The position numbers and the translations under genes were made by a program. The notes under the pieces are model-generated. The model was not told the DNA's origin and did no database searches. It saw only the letters and a program-made list of their open reading frames with translations. 64,000 nucleotides of DNA from Actinomycetota bacterium (GTDB lineage: Bacteria; Actinomycetota; Actinomycetes; Mycobacteriales; HKI-0501), in NCBI GenBank assembly GCA_030840805.1, contig JAVEDU010000075.1:62001-126000 (forward strand), given 5' to 3'. Shown one piece after another: positions 8,059 to 16,352 of the stretch. Each line of letters opens with the position of its first letter. Within the stretch, counting starts at the first letter, position 1.

Positions 8059-8492
8059 CCGGTCCGGCGCGGGTGGTCAGCGGAGCCACGGCCGGGGTGT
8101 CGTACCGGGCTCCCCGTGGTGCCGCTCGCCCGGTCCGGAGCGTCCCCGACGGTGGACTCCCCGCCGGAGCCGCCCTGCAGGGCGGCCGGTGGTGGCCGTG
8201 CCGCGTCGGTCACACCGATCGGGCACCGCTCTCGAGGTACGGCACCCGTGTGCCGGGAACGGGGCCACTGTCTCCGATCCGACGATCTCGGCGGGCTCCG
8301 ACCGGTCCGTCACGCCGTAACCTGTCGAGATGTCGATCTCGCCCGGGACGGCGGAGAGCCCGGCCGAGGCCTCGGCGGAGCGGTACGCCGGGCCCGGCGG
8401 CCCCCGGCCGCGCAGGCCCCGGCGCCGATCCGGCGGCGGGTGCGCCCTCGGCCCGCGATCGACCTCGATGACTCCACCTGAGGAGGCACGCG
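8059..8492. other. Intergenic stretch without a convincing gene
   Basis: These 434 bases hold open frames on both strands, but they are arginine- and proline-rich and lack a good ribosome site. The frame ending in a TGA at 8479-8481 stops just before the AGGAGG that serves the next gene. I could not decide whether it encodes a short real protein; nothing in it is recognisable. Confidence 0.4.
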
Positions 8493-8636
8493 ATGGCCCA
8501 GCCCGACAACGAGCCCGACGACGAGCCCGACGAGGACGCCCCCGCGTTCCGGCCGGAGGACCTCGGCGAGGACCCCGACACCCCGTCCGCGACCCACGGC
8601 GACCCGCACGCCCGCCCGCCGCTGGACGAACCATGA
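8493..8636 (+). CDS. Small acidic protein coupled to the amidase gene
   Basis: A 47-residue ORF behind a perfect AGGAGG (8481-8486) with six-base spacing. The product is very acidic, with Asp and Glu making up about a third of the residues (NEPDDEPDEDAPAF near the start), and has no membrane segment. Its stop overlaps the ATG of the amidase gene in ATGA, so translation is probably coupled. It could be a small inhibitor or chaperone of the amidase, a surface-associated peptide, or only a leader ORF. No family was recognised. Confidence 0.6.
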   Translation: MAQPDNEPDDEPDEDAPAFRPEDLGEDPDTPSATHGDPHARPPLDEP

Positions 8637-9451
8637 CCACCTGGGCGAACCTCAGGCAGGTCCGTCCGAGGTCGTGGTCGAGGGGCCGCCCCGCGGGCAA
8701 GCCGCGGATCATCTTCATCCACTACACCGCCGGCCGAGAGGAACCCACGTCCGCCGAGGACGGGGCGGTGTACGACCGCCGTCGCACCGACGGCACGTCG
8801 GCGCACTACTACGTCGACTCCAACAGCGTCGTGCAGTGCGTGGACACCACGAACCGCGCGCACACCGCGCTCTACAACGCCAACCTCGTCGGGATCCACT
8901 ACGAGCTGTGCGGCACGCGACAGACCCGCGCACAGTGGCTCGACGCGGCCTCCAGGGCCACGATCCGCCGGGCCGCCAAGCAGATCGCCCGGGACATGCG
9001 GGACAACGAGATCCCGCTCAAGCGGCTCGTGAACCGGCAGGTACGCGCCGGCCGGGGGCTCGCCGGTCACGCGGACGCGACGTTCGGCTGGCCGGAAGAC
9101 CACGGCACGCACACCGACCCCGGGGCCGAGTTCCCGTGGGCCGTGCTGTTCGACGACATCGAGAAGGAGCTCAACGTGTCGGACCCGGGCGGCGGGGATC
9201 TCAGGAAGTACCCCAACTTCAAGGCCTGGTACGCCCCCTGGGGCGGCGACGTGCAGTCCCTCATCTACTGGTTCACCCAGACCCGGCCCCGCGAGCTCCG
9301 CGCCGAGGACGCGCAGAACCGGAAGGTCGGCAAGCTGCGGGGCGACATGGACGCCGCGTCCACCGACCTCCAGTCGCTGGACGCGCGGCTCACCGAACTG
9401 ACGGCCCGCGTCGACGCACTCAGCCCGCCCCCCGACCCGCCCCCGGGGTGA
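8633..9451 (+). CDS. N-acetylmuramoyl-L-alanine amidase (Amidase_2)
   Basis: A 272-residue peptidoglycan amidase starting MTTWANLRQVRPRSW. The Amidase_2 domain spans about residues 20-165. The zinc-ligand pattern is visible: His in IIFIHYTAG, His in GTSAHYYVDS and the late GLAGHADATFGWPEDHGTHT-DPG segment. The C-terminal 100 residues include an aromatic stretch, a short coiled coil (NRKVGKLRGDMDAASTDLQ) and a proline tail. There is no signal peptide, so it would need a holin or another route, as phage-type endolysins do, or act inside the cell. It is coupled to the acidic 47-residue ORF upstream. No other phage genes are nearby. Confidence 0.85.
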   Translation: MTTWANLRQVRPRSWSRGRPAGKPRIIFIHYTAGREEPTSAEDGAVYDRRRTDGTSAHYYVDSNSVVQCVDTTNRAHTALYNANLVGIHYELCGTRQTRAQWLDAASRATIRRAAKQIARDMRDNEIPLKRLVNRQVRAGRGLAGHADATFGWPEDHGTHTDPGAEFPWAVLFDDIEKELNVSDPGGGDLRKYPNFKAWYAPWGGDVQSLIYWFTQTRPRELRAEDAQNRKVGKLRGDMDAASTDLQSLDARLTELTARVDALSPPPDPPPG

Positions 9452-9514
9452 TCGCGAGGACGGAGCCAGGGTGGCGGCCGGGCGGATCCGCGCGTGCCGC
9501 AGGGGGATGATCCG

Positions 9515-10252
9515 ATGTCGCTGCCCGTCCCCGCGCTCCGCGACGACGTCTGCCAGGTCTGGTGGGCCGGGCGCGGCCTCTTCCGGCCCGGCCTCGTCGA
9601 CGTGCTCGACGCGGTCGAGCTCCGACGGCTCGCGGCGCTGGTACGCCCCGCGGACCGGGAGCGTTTCGTCCTCGGGTGTGCTCTGCTGCGCACCGTGCTC
9701 GGAGCCCACCTGTCGGTCCGTCCGCGGGACATACCGCTGGAGCGGTCCTGCCGGGACTGCGGACAGCCCCACGGCAAGGTCCGCACCGGCGTCGGCGATC
9801 CCCCGATACAGATGTCGCTGTCGCACTCCGGCGACCGCGTGGTGGCGGCGTTCCATCCTCGGGCGCAGGTCGGCGTGGACGTCGAGTACATCGACCCCCG
9901 CCTGGAGACGGCCTCGCTGGCCGCGCACACGCTCAGCGAGTCCGAGGCCGCGGCCTTCGCCCTGACCGAGCCGCAGGGCCGGGCCGTCGCCTTCACCACC
10001 TACTGGGTCCGCAAGGAGGCGGTCGTGAAGGCGACCGGTGCCGGCCTGCGCACCCCGCTCGCCGCGGTGGTGGTCTCGGCGCCCGGCGCTGTCCCGCGAC
10101 TCCTCGGCGCACCCGGTGGACTCGGCCCCGGCCGGGACCTGCAGCTCTACGACCTCGATCCGGGACCCGACCATGCGGCGGCCCTCGCGGTCCTCGGCGG
10201 GCGGCCGGTGGACGTACGCGAGCTCGACGCACGGGAGGTGCTGGCGGGCTGA
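9515..10252 (+). CDS. Sfp-type 4'-phosphopantetheinyl transferase
   Basis: A 245-residue protein starting MSLPVPALRDDVCQVWWAG. The ATG at 9515 is preferred over a GTG at 9494 because AGGGGG at 9501-9506 is well placed for it. PPTase signatures are clear: MSLSHSGDRVVAAF near residues 105-120, VGVDVEYIDP with the Mg-binding Asp near 125, and the WVRKEAVVKATGAGL helix near 170. The enzyme moves phosphopantetheine from CoA onto carrier-protein serines of polyketide, peptide or fatty-acid assembly lines. No carrier-protein gene is in the window, so it probably serves clusters elsewhere in the genome. Confidence 0.94.
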   Translation: MSLPVPALRDDVCQVWWAGRGLFRPGLVDVLDAVELRRLAALVRPADRERFVLGCALLRTVLGAHLSVRPRDIPLERSCRDCGQPHGKVRTGVGDPPIQMSLSHSGDRVVAAFHPRAQVGVDVEYIDPRLETASLAAHTLSESEAAAFALTEPQGRAVAFTTYWVRKEAVVKATGAGLRTPLAAVVVSAPGAVPRLLGAPGGLGPGRDLQLYDLDPGPDHAAALAVLGGRPVDVRELDAREVLAG

Positions 10253-10429
10253 CCGTTCCCGCGGAGGCGCACAGCCGACGAACCGTGGACAGCGGGGACC
10301 GGCCCTCCACGGGACCGGCCCGGTGGACGTCACCGGCGTCCGAGGAGACGCCGTGTCCTCTCGACAGCGGGTGGACGCGCCGGGTCCGAGAAGTGCCTCA
10401 ACACCTGCTGACTCACACTGACGTGCCTA

Positions 10430-10645
10430 CCCTTCTACTCATAAGTACGGAGCGAGCAGCCCGTCCGTCAGGGTCGCTAGCTCGCTTACACAGAGGGTCA
10501 GCGGCAAGGGTGATGGGGGGCCGAAGGCCCCCACAGTCCCACTGGCAAGGGCAGCGGCACGGCTCTGGGAGCGAAGCGGCTGTGGTCCCCTCCGGGGGCA
10601 CCTGGCGTAGACGCTTAGCGAGGCTTGTCCCCGATCGGGGGCACT
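10430..10645. other. Lower-GC, hairpin-rich non-coding stretch
   Basis: The bases between the PPTase stop (10252) and the ORF at 10670 hold no convincing gene. From about 10400 the base composition is noticeably more AT-rich. Several perfect inverted repeats follow: 10451-10457 with 10480-10486 (7 bp), 10516-10522 with 10526-10532 (GGGGGCC/GGCCCCC, 3-base loop) and CCCCGATCGGGG at 10629-10640. CTTACTGTAAG (10650-10660) is a further palindrome just before the next ORF. This could be a structured RNA, a regulatory region or the edge of a decayed mobile element. No RNA family was recognised and the strand is unknown. Confidence 0.35.
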
Positions 10646-10669
10646 TCGTCTTACTGTAAGTTGGCCGAC

Positions 10670-10867
10670 ATGGCTACAGAGGGGACTCCCCAGGAGCTCG
10701 GCGTGCGGTTCGCCGAACAGGTACTGGGCACCACTGTGCGCCAAGGTCCCCCGCCAGCCGACAGTCCGCTCGCCCGCGTGCAGGCGTACGTCGCGGAGCA
10801 CGGGGACGATGCCCTCACTCCCGAGCGGTTCGCGGCCCTGCGCGATGGGCTCCCAGTTCCCGACTGA
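10670..10867 (+). CDS. Small hypothetical protein of atypical base composition
   Basis: A 65-residue ORF starting MATEGTPQELGVRFAEQVLG. The first half is helical in appearance and the last 15 residues (LTPERFAALRDGLPVPD) form another short helix. No domain was recognised. Codon use is less GC-biased than in the neighbours (for example GCT, ACA, CAA, CCA). There is no ribosome site, but a TACTGT element at 10652-10657 inside the CTTACTGTAAG palindrome could drive a nearly leaderless transcript. It sits between the hairpin-rich stretch and the patatin remnant, consistent with acquired DNA. Whether it is expressed is uncertain. Confidence 0.45.
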   Translation: MATEGTPQELGVRFAEQVLGTTVRQGPPPADSPLARVQAYVAEHGDDALTPERFAALRDGLPVPD

Positions 10868-10949
10868 GTACGCCACTGATCTGCGCAACGGCCCGTGAGT
10901 GCTCGGGGAGCGCGGTGCATACCCCCCTCCTCAGCGACGTGGCAACCGT

Positions 10950-11115
10950 GGCGAGATTCTCGCGGCTCAGCTCCTGGCGCTGGACGGCGGAGGCATCCGC
11001 GGTGTCCTCGGCGTCGAGGTCCTCGGCCAGATCGAGCGCACGCCGCGCAGGGCACTGGACCGAGAAGGACTTCGACGACATCGCCGGCACCAGCACCGGC
11101 GCGATCATTGCCACG
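10950..11115 (+). pseudogene. Frameshifted, truncated patatin-like phospholipase remnant
   Basis: The sequence encodes LLALDGGGIRGVLGVEVL, the patatin oxyanion motif, in one frame at about 10965-11030. It continues in another frame with KDFDDIAGTSTGAIIAT, the patatin GTSTG nucleophile motif, at about 11063-11112. The two blocks are in the right order and roughly the right spacing for one patatin domain, so at least one frameshift separates them. No downstream patatin sequence follows: the homology stops where the truncated sigma gene on the opposite strand begins. No credible start codon is linked to the first block. This is a dead gene fragment left by a deletion or insertion event. Confidence 0.75.
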
Positions 11116-11377
11116 CACCGGCACTCGGATGGCCGGTCGATCGGCGCATCGTGCTGGCCAGCCATCCGCCGAGCTTCTCCGGTTCCCGGACCTTGCCGAT
11201 GCTCTCGACGAGCCGCATCCAGGTGTTCTGGGCGGCGTCGGAGGCCTGCTCCTGGCTCAGCCGGAAGTCACGGGCGATCGCCCGGAGCAGCCCGCCGTAC
11301 CGGATCACCAGGTCCTCCCAGGCCTGCTCGTCACCGACGATCGCCCGGCGCACCAGCGTCGTCGACGACTGCGTCAT
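11105..11377 (-). pseudogene. Truncated ECF-like sigma factor (region 2 only)
   Basis: The reading frame gives 90 residues starting MTQSSTTLVRRAIVGDEQAW (a GTG at 11378-11380 is also possible). Residues 8-75 match sigma-70 region 2: GDEQAWEDLVIRYGGLL, LSQEQASDAAQNTWMRLVE and EKLGGWLASTMRR. In the intact paralogue at 16629-17216 this point continues into RECLRVLQLG and then region 4. Here the frame instead gives a short unrelated tail (STGHPSAGAWQ) and stops inside the patatin remnant. Without region 4 it cannot bind a -35 element in the usual way. It may still be translated, because it overlaps the preceding 117-residue gene. Confidence 0.7.
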
Positions 11378-11730
11378 CACCGTCCCTGCCTCTCGCTCCG
11401 CGCCTGTGCGCGATCGGGGTGTGGTCGGATCGCGGCGAGCAGCACGGACATCCGCCGGATCTCCTGCCGGGCCGCCTCCACCTGGTCGAAGGCCTGCTGG
11501 GCCACGGCATAGACCTGACGTTCGGACTCGCGGGCCCGCGCCGCGTCGGCCTCGGCGGCACGCTGCTTCATCCGGGCGTCCGCGGCGACCGACCAGGCGG
11601 CCGCGCAGCGCCCACAGCCGCGCGCCGGGCGCGTGGTGGTGTCCCGGCCTCCGGTCGCCGTGACGGGTCCGCCGCCGCCGACTCCGGGGCGACGCGCGGG
11701 GTACTCCCGCGGCGGATCCCGGTGGCTCAT
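11377..11730 (-). CDS. Hypothetical CxxC and coiled-coil protein
   Basis: A 117-residue protein starting MSHRDPPREYPARRPGV. A disordered Gly/Arg-rich start is followed by one CGRC pair at residues 39-42 and a long Ala/Glu/Arg helix (ESERQVYAVAQQAFDQVEAA) at about residues 50-105, probably a coiled coil. No family was recognised. The start overlaps the stop of the 69-residue ORF, and its stop overlaps the start of the truncated sigma gene, so the three are one translational unit. A single Cys pair could bind metal on dimerisation or sense redox state; that is speculation. Confidence 0.6.
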   Translation of the reverse strand: MSHRDPPREYPARRPGVGGGGPVTATGGRDTTTRPARGCGRCAAAWSVAADARMKQRAAEADAARARESERQVYAVAQQAFDQVEAARQEIRRMSVLLAAIRPHPDRAQARSERQGR

Positions 11731-11936
11731 CGGACGGCCCTCGTCCGCTCGTCCTCTGCCGCTGCGCGGCGACGCTGTGCCGGAAGACCCACCGTCGCCG
11801 AGGGCAGGACCAGAAGGTGAGCGGCCGGGTCCAGGAGCAGCGAGGTCCGGGGCGGTCCGACGTGCCGGACGAGGTCGACGACCGCCAGCAGCCCCACCAC
11901 CCCGGTCAGCAGACCGGTCGAGCCGCCACTGCGCAC
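11727..11936 (-). CDS. Small hypothetical hydrophobic protein
   Basis: A 69-residue ORF starting at GTG 11934-11936, chosen because GGGGAGG lies six bases upstream. It contains a hydrophobic stretch (TGLLTGVVGLLAVVDLV) near residues 7-23 and a second one around LLLDPAAHLLVLPSATVG, then a charged tail. It may be membrane-associated. No family was recognised. Its stop overlaps the next start in ATGA. It lies downstream of the subtilase gene on the same strand, with a 322-base gap. Confidence 0.5.
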   Translation of the reverse strand: MRSGGSTGLLTGVVGLLAVVDLVRHVGPPRTSLLLDPAAHLLVLPSATVGLPAQRRRAAAEDERTRAVR

Positions 11937-12258
11937 GCGCGTCCTCCCCGAACGCCAGGCCGACAGCCCATCATCGCGGTCGGGTCGACATCTGCGACCC
12001 CGTCCCGGACGGGGATCACACCGCACCCGGCACGTCGAACGGGCAACGGTCGGCCGGAGCCAGGGGCACCCGGCGTGCCGCTCCGGGGCCCGGCCGGGCG
12101 GCCCGGTGTCCCGAGCCGGGGTGGCCGGTCGCACGGCGGTGCGGCCGGGAGGGCGCGGGGTGGCTCAGCTCGTCGCGGGAAGGCCGGCGGTCCGCGTCGC
12201 CGACGACCCCCGTGGGCAGCTCGGGACGACGGCGGGCGGCACTCCCCCGCACCCGGGC
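11937..12258. other. Gap between the subtilase and small genes, no gene seen
   Basis: These 322 bases are GC-rich. Open frames on both strands have no plausible start or family resemblance. A promoter for the small downstream genes could be here, but I cannot point to one. Confidence 0.4.
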
Positions 12259-13446
12259 TCACGCCAGCCACGGCACCGTTCCCCGCCACCAGCGGGTCGG
12301 GTGTTCGAGCATCCCCCGCAGCACCGTGGCGGCGTCGACCCGACCGGGCACGGTCCGCGCCGCGATGGCGCCACTGACCCGGGCCGCGGCGAAGGACGTG
12401 CCGCTCCAGGTCGCAAAGCCGTGGACGAACTCCCCGAGCTTCTGGCCGGTGTCGTCCAGCCTGACCTTCCCGGACAGGTAGGCGCTCCGCAGCCCGACCC
12501 CCGGCGCGACGACGTCGACCCACGGCAGCCGAAGAGGATCGGGGCTCCAGTCCGCGAGCTCACCGTCGGGCGTCAGCGCGCCGACCGCCAGCACCTCCTC
12601 GAACGCGGCCGGCCACATCGGACGCACGAGCGGCTCCGCGCCCGCCGTGCGGTGGTTGCCGGCGGCGGCGACCACGACGAGCTGTGGGTCCAGCCGGTCG
12701 AGGGCCGTGGCGAGGACGAGCGGTGGCCTGTTGTCGTCGGTCAGGCATCCGAAGCTCAGGTTGAGCAGGTCGACCCCCGACCGGCTGAACCGGACGAGCT
12801 CCTTGGCCACGTCCCAGCTGTCCGCGTGACCGTCGTCGTCGAGGACACGCCGCACCTCCACCGTCGCACCGGGCGCCTGCTGCAGCACGAGGCCGGTGAC
12901 GAACGTCGCGTGGCCGGCCGCGCGGTCCGGCGTGCCGCCGTCGTCGTGCCGGAGCGCCGACGGCGCGACCCGGTAGGCGCCGGCCAGCCATGGGTGTTCC
13001 CACAGGGCGGAGTCGGCCACCCCGACCCGGACCCGGGCGCCGGGGTCGGCCTCGCGGGGCGGCAGTCCCGCCGCGGGCGTGGGCGCAGCCTCGCCGCCGC
13101 CGCCGATGTTGTGTGCGGCGCCGACCCGTTCCAGCACCCGGTTCTTGCCCATCGTGGGCACCCAGCCGCCGTAGTCGGCCCCGAACGCCGCATACAGCCG
13201 GCGGAGCAGACGATCGAGCGGCACGCCCGCACCCTCGCTCGGGTTCGGCGTGTTCTGGACGGCCAACTCGACCTGGTCGCGGGGCAGGCCCAGCAGGGCG
13301 AGACCGAGGTCTTCGCTGCTGTCCTGCTCGGCGGCGGACACGCCGAGGCGCTGGAGCTCCCTCACCACATAGGGGGCATGGGGCATCGCCACGACGAGTT
13401 CGTGGGGCGCCGAAATCCGATCGTGCAGCGGGGCGGGGTCTGTCAT
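12259..13446 (-). CDS. Cytoplasmic S8 (subtilisin-like) serine peptidase
   Basis: A 395-residue peptidase starting MTDPAPLHDRISAPHELVV behind GAGGAG with six-base spacing. The S8 triad is intact: Asp145 in VGVADSALWEHPW, His179 in AAGHATFVTGLV and Ser351 in ATWSGTSFAAARVSGA, with oxyanion Asn264 in VVVAAAGNH. There is no signal peptide, so it should act in the cytoplasm. Residues 1-135 form an N-terminal region of unknown fold that could be a propeptide or a recognition domain. It is divergent, across 155 bases, from a TPR-CHAT protease, and an ECF-like sigma factor lies beyond that gene. I infer a regulated proteolysis module in which this enzyme is a partner, an activator or an effector. 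Confidence 0.92.
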   Translation of the reverse strand: MTDPAPLHDRISAPHELVVAMPHAPYVVRELQRLGVSAAEQDSSEDLGLALLGLPRDQVELAVQNTPNPSEGAGVPLDRLLRRLYAAFGADYGGWVPTMGKNRVLERVGAAHNIGGGGEAAPTPAAGLPPREADPGARVRVGVADSALWEHPWLAGAYRVAPSALRHDDGGTPDRAAGHATFVTGLVLQQAPGATVEVRRVLDDDGHADSWDVAKELVRFSRSGVDLLNLSFGCLTDDNRPPLVLATALDRLDPQLVVVAAAGNHRTAGAEPLVRPMWPAAFEEVLAVGALTPDGELADWSPDPLRLPWVDVVAPGVGLRSAYLSGKVRLDDTGQKLGEFVHGFATWSGTSFAAARVSGAIAARTVPGRVDAATVLRGMLEHPTRWWRGTVPWLA

Positions 13447-13601
13447 GGTGAACTCCTCGGGACGCCGGGCTCCGTGCCGCCTACCCGTGCAGGACGGCGA
13501 CTGCGGGTCGTACGGAAGAGGGCCCGCGCGGCCGCGTTGATACAAGACCAGAACACTCGCGGCGATCCGGGGGGTCAACACGTCCCACGACGGAGGCAGC
13601 G

Positions 13602-16352
13602 GTGACTGAACCCGGCGACACGGTCCTCGCCGAGCGGGCCCTCGAACTCGTCGATGTCGACCCGCGACGCGCCTGGAGGCAGGCATCCGGCGTGCTGGAC
13701 CGGGCCCGGAAGTCCCGCGACCACGCGGTCGCCGCGGTCGCCGGCCGGGCGGCCGGGTTGGCAGCCCTCCATCTGACGGACCTCGACACCGCGGTCACCT
13801 ACCTGCGCCAGGCCGTCGACGATGCCCGGCACGCCGGCTCCGGCGCGCTCACGGGCGAGGTCCGGATGAGCCTCGCCTTCGTCCTCAACCGCCGGGGTGA
13901 CACCGGCCGCGCCCTGCGCACGATCGACGCGGCCCTGCACGACCTCAAGGGCGTGCAGCGCGCCCGCGCACTGGCGCAACGCGGGGCCATCCGCCAGCAG
14001 CTGGGAAGCCTGGACGAGGCCCTGGCCGACTATCGGCTGGCCTTGCCGCAGTTGCGGAGGGCCGGTGACTGGAGATGGGTCGCGCGCCTCCACTCCAACC
14101 GCGGCGTCCTGCACATCTACCGGTCGCAGCTCACGCCGGCGGCGGCCGAGCTCGCGGCGGCGGAGCGGGTGTGCCGGGAACACGAGCTCGGCCTGCAGCT
14201 CGCGTTCGTCTACGACAACCTCGGTTTCCTGCACGTGCGTCGCGGTGACGTACCGACCGCGCTGGCCGCGATGGACGAGGCGGAGCGACGCCACACCGCC
14301 CTGGGCGCACAGGCCGGCACCGTTCTCCTCGACCGCAGCGAACTGCTGCTGTCGGTGCACCTCGTCGCCGAGGGTCGCGAGGCCGCCGCGCGGGCGGTGG
14401 AGGAGTTCACGCGTCTCCGCCGCCGGATCTCGCTGCCCCAGGCGCAGTTGCTCCTCGCCGACGCGGCGCTGCTCGACGGCGACGTCGCGGCCGCCCGGGC
14501 GGCCGCCGACGCCGCGGTGCACGCCCTGCGCGCACAGCACCGGGGCGAGTGGCTCGCTCTCGCCCGCTACACGGCCCTGCGCTGCCGTGTCGCGGAGCCC
14601 GCGGGCCCTCCCGTCGGTCCCGCGGAGCTGGGTCGCGCCGCGGAGTCGCTCGCCGCGGCGGGATGGGCCGTCCCCGCCCTCGACGCGAGGCTGCGCGCCG
14701 CGCAGGTGTGTCTGGACCGGGGCCGTCCGGCCGAGGCTGCGGACCTGCTGCGCCAGGCCGGCACGGCCCGGCTCCGCGGCCCGGCCGAGCTCCGGGCGAG
14801 GGCCTGGCACGCCGAGGCGCTGCTGCGACTCGCGGAGGGGCACCGCAGGTCCGCGTCGGTGGCTGTCGCGACCGGCATGCGGATACTCGAGGAATACCAG
14901 GCGAACGCGGGGGCGTCGGACGTCCGCAGCCACGTACCGGGGCACCGCGGCGATCTCGCCCGGCTGGGGCTCCGGCTCGCCCTCGAGAGCGGGCGCCCCC
15001 GCCGGGTGCTCGCCTGGGCCGAACGGGGACGGGCCACCGCCCTGCTCATGCGTCCCGCCCGGCCACCCGACGACCCCGTTCTCGCACAGCTCCTCGCCGA
15101 GCTGCGCGCCACGGTCGCGGCCGTCGACGAGGCCCGCTGGGGCGGACGACCGCCCGACGGACCCGTCCGCCACCAGGCGGCGCTGGAGAACGCGGTGCGC
15201 GACCGCGTCCGCGCCACCGGCGGCCCGGCCTCCGCGTCCGCCGTCCGCCGACCGCCCGTGGAGCAGCTCGGCGCGGCGCTGGGCGACGCGGCCCTGGTGG
15301 AGTACGTGGAGTCCGGCGGAGTGCTGTCGGCGGTGACGGTCGTGGATTCCCGGGCACGGTGGACACGACTGGGCTCCTACCTCCAGGTGTCGGCCCTGGC
15401 CGACCATCTGCGGTTCGCACTGCGCCGGATGTGCCGCGGCGGCGACGCGGCGGCGGCCGCCCTCCGGGTTGTCATCGGGGTGAGCGAACGCCTGGACACG
15501 ATCCTGCTGGGCGGCCTGCGCCGGGCGATCGGCGAACGGCCGCTCGCCCTCGTCCCGACCGGCTGCCTGCAGTCGCTGGTCTGGTCCCGACTGCCCTCGT
15601 GCAAGGGCCGCCCGGTGACCGTGGCCCCCTCCGCCGCGCTGTGGCTTCGCGCGGCCGGCGCGCCACGCCGGGGCGGGGGCGTCGTGGCGGTGGCCGGGCC
15701 GGCGCTACCGGCAGCGCCCGGCGAGGCCGCCGCGGTGGCCGGGCTGTACGACGACGGGCAGCTCCTGACCGGTGCCGCGGCCTCGGTGGCCGCCGTCCGG
15801 GACGCCCTGGGCACGAGCGCGATCGCCCACATCGCGGCGCACGGCCATCTCCGCACCGACAACCCGCTGTTCTCCTCGCTGCGCCTCGCCGACGGACCGC
15901 TCACGGTGTACGACCTCGAGGCGCTGGGGCAGACCCCGCGTCTCGTCGTGCTGGCAGCCTGCGACGGGGGCTCCTCGGCCGTCTATGCGGGAGACGAGCT
16001 GGTGGGGCTCGCCGCCGGGTTCCTCACCATGGGCACCACCGCGCTCGTCGCGCCGCTCGGACCGGTCTCCGACGACTCCACCGCCGAGCTGATGCTCGCC
16101 CTCCACCGCGGGGTGCGGAGCGGCGCGACGCCGGCGGCAGCGCTGGCTCGCGTGCAGGCGGAGGCGGCGGACGCCTCCCCCCTCGCCTGTGCGGCGGCGG
16201 CGAGCCTGGTGTGTTTCGGCGCGGGAGACGTCACGGCCAGGGTCGACCCGCCGCCCCCGGAACGGCGGATGCTCCGGGCGGCCGTACCCGCGGCGAACTG
16301 CCCGCGCCGTCGTCGCGGCGACCCGGCGTTCGCCGCCGCGGGATCGCGCTGA
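13602..16352 (+). CDS. TPR-CHAT caspase-like protease
   Basis: A 916-residue protein starting at GTG 13602-13604 behind GGAGG. Residues about 1-530 are TPR-like helical repeats (for example LGSLDEALADYRLALPQL and RRGDVPTALAAMDEAE). Residues about 600-890 are a CHAT domain. The catalytic dyad is present: His747 in AHIAAHGHLRTDNPLFSSL and Cys787 in LVVLAACDGGSS, followed by the GLAAGFLTMGTTALVAPL strand. CHAT proteases are caspase relatives, usually activated through their TPR or partner domains. The nearby subtilase, intact sigma factor and 151-residue protein suggest a proteolysis-to-transcription circuit. The last 35 residues are a basic, disordered tail. Confidence 0.93.
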   Translation: MTEPGDTVLAERALELVDVDPRRAWRQASGVLDRARKSRDHAVAAVAGRAAGLAALHLTDLDTAVTYLRQAVDDARHAGSGALTGEVRMSLAFVLNRRGDTGRALRTIDAALHDLKGVQRARALAQRGAIRQQLGSLDEALADYRLALPQLRRAGDWRWVARLHSNRGVLHIYRSQLTPAAAELAAAERVCREHELGLQLAFVYDNLGFLHVRRGDVPTALAAMDEAERRHTALGAQAGTVLLDRSELLLSVHLVAEGREAAARAVEEFTRLRRRISLPQAQLLLADAALLDGDVAAARAAADAAVHALRAQHRGEWLALARYTALRCRVAEPAGPPVGPAELGRAAESLAAAGWAVPALDARLRAAQVCLDRGRPAEAADLLRQAGTARLRGPAELRARAWHAEALLRLAEGHRRSASVAVATGMRILEEYQANAGASDVRSHVPGHRGDLARLGLRLALESGRPRRVLAWAERGRATALLMRPARPPDDPVLAQLLAELRATVAAVDEARWGGRPPDGPVRHQAALENAVRDRVRATGGPASASAVRRPPVEQLGAALGDAALVEYVESGGVLSAVTVVDSRARWTRLGSYLQVSALADHLRFALRRMCRGGDAAAAALRVVIGVSERLDTILLGGLRRAIGERPLALVPTGCLQSLVWSRLPSCKGRPVTVAPSAALWLRAAGAPRRGGGVVAVAGPALPAAPGEAAAVAGLYDDGQLLTGAAASVAAVRDALGTSAIAHIAAHGHLRTDNPLFSSLRLADGPLTVYDLEALGQTPRLVVLAACDGGSSAVYAGDELVGLAAGFLTMGTTALVAPLGPVSDDSTAELMLALHRGVRSGATPAAALARVQAEAADASPLACAAAASLVCFGAGDVTARVDPPPPERRMLRAAVPAANCPRRRRGDPAFAAAGSR

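Noticed and set aside
8116-8481. Possible gene before the acidic ORF
   Set aside because: The product is Arg/Pro-rich with no ribosome site and no resemblance to known proteins; kept only as an uncertain intergenic note.
10439-10888. Minus-strand ORF across the hairpin-rich stretch
   Set aside because: No family resemblance, no ribosome site, and it crosses several hairpins that would be unusual inside a coding region.
10950-11115. Patatin remnant as part of a CBASS defence system
   Set aside because: No cyclase, Cap2/Cap3 or other CBASS genes are nearby and the patatin is dead, so I did not claim a defence system.
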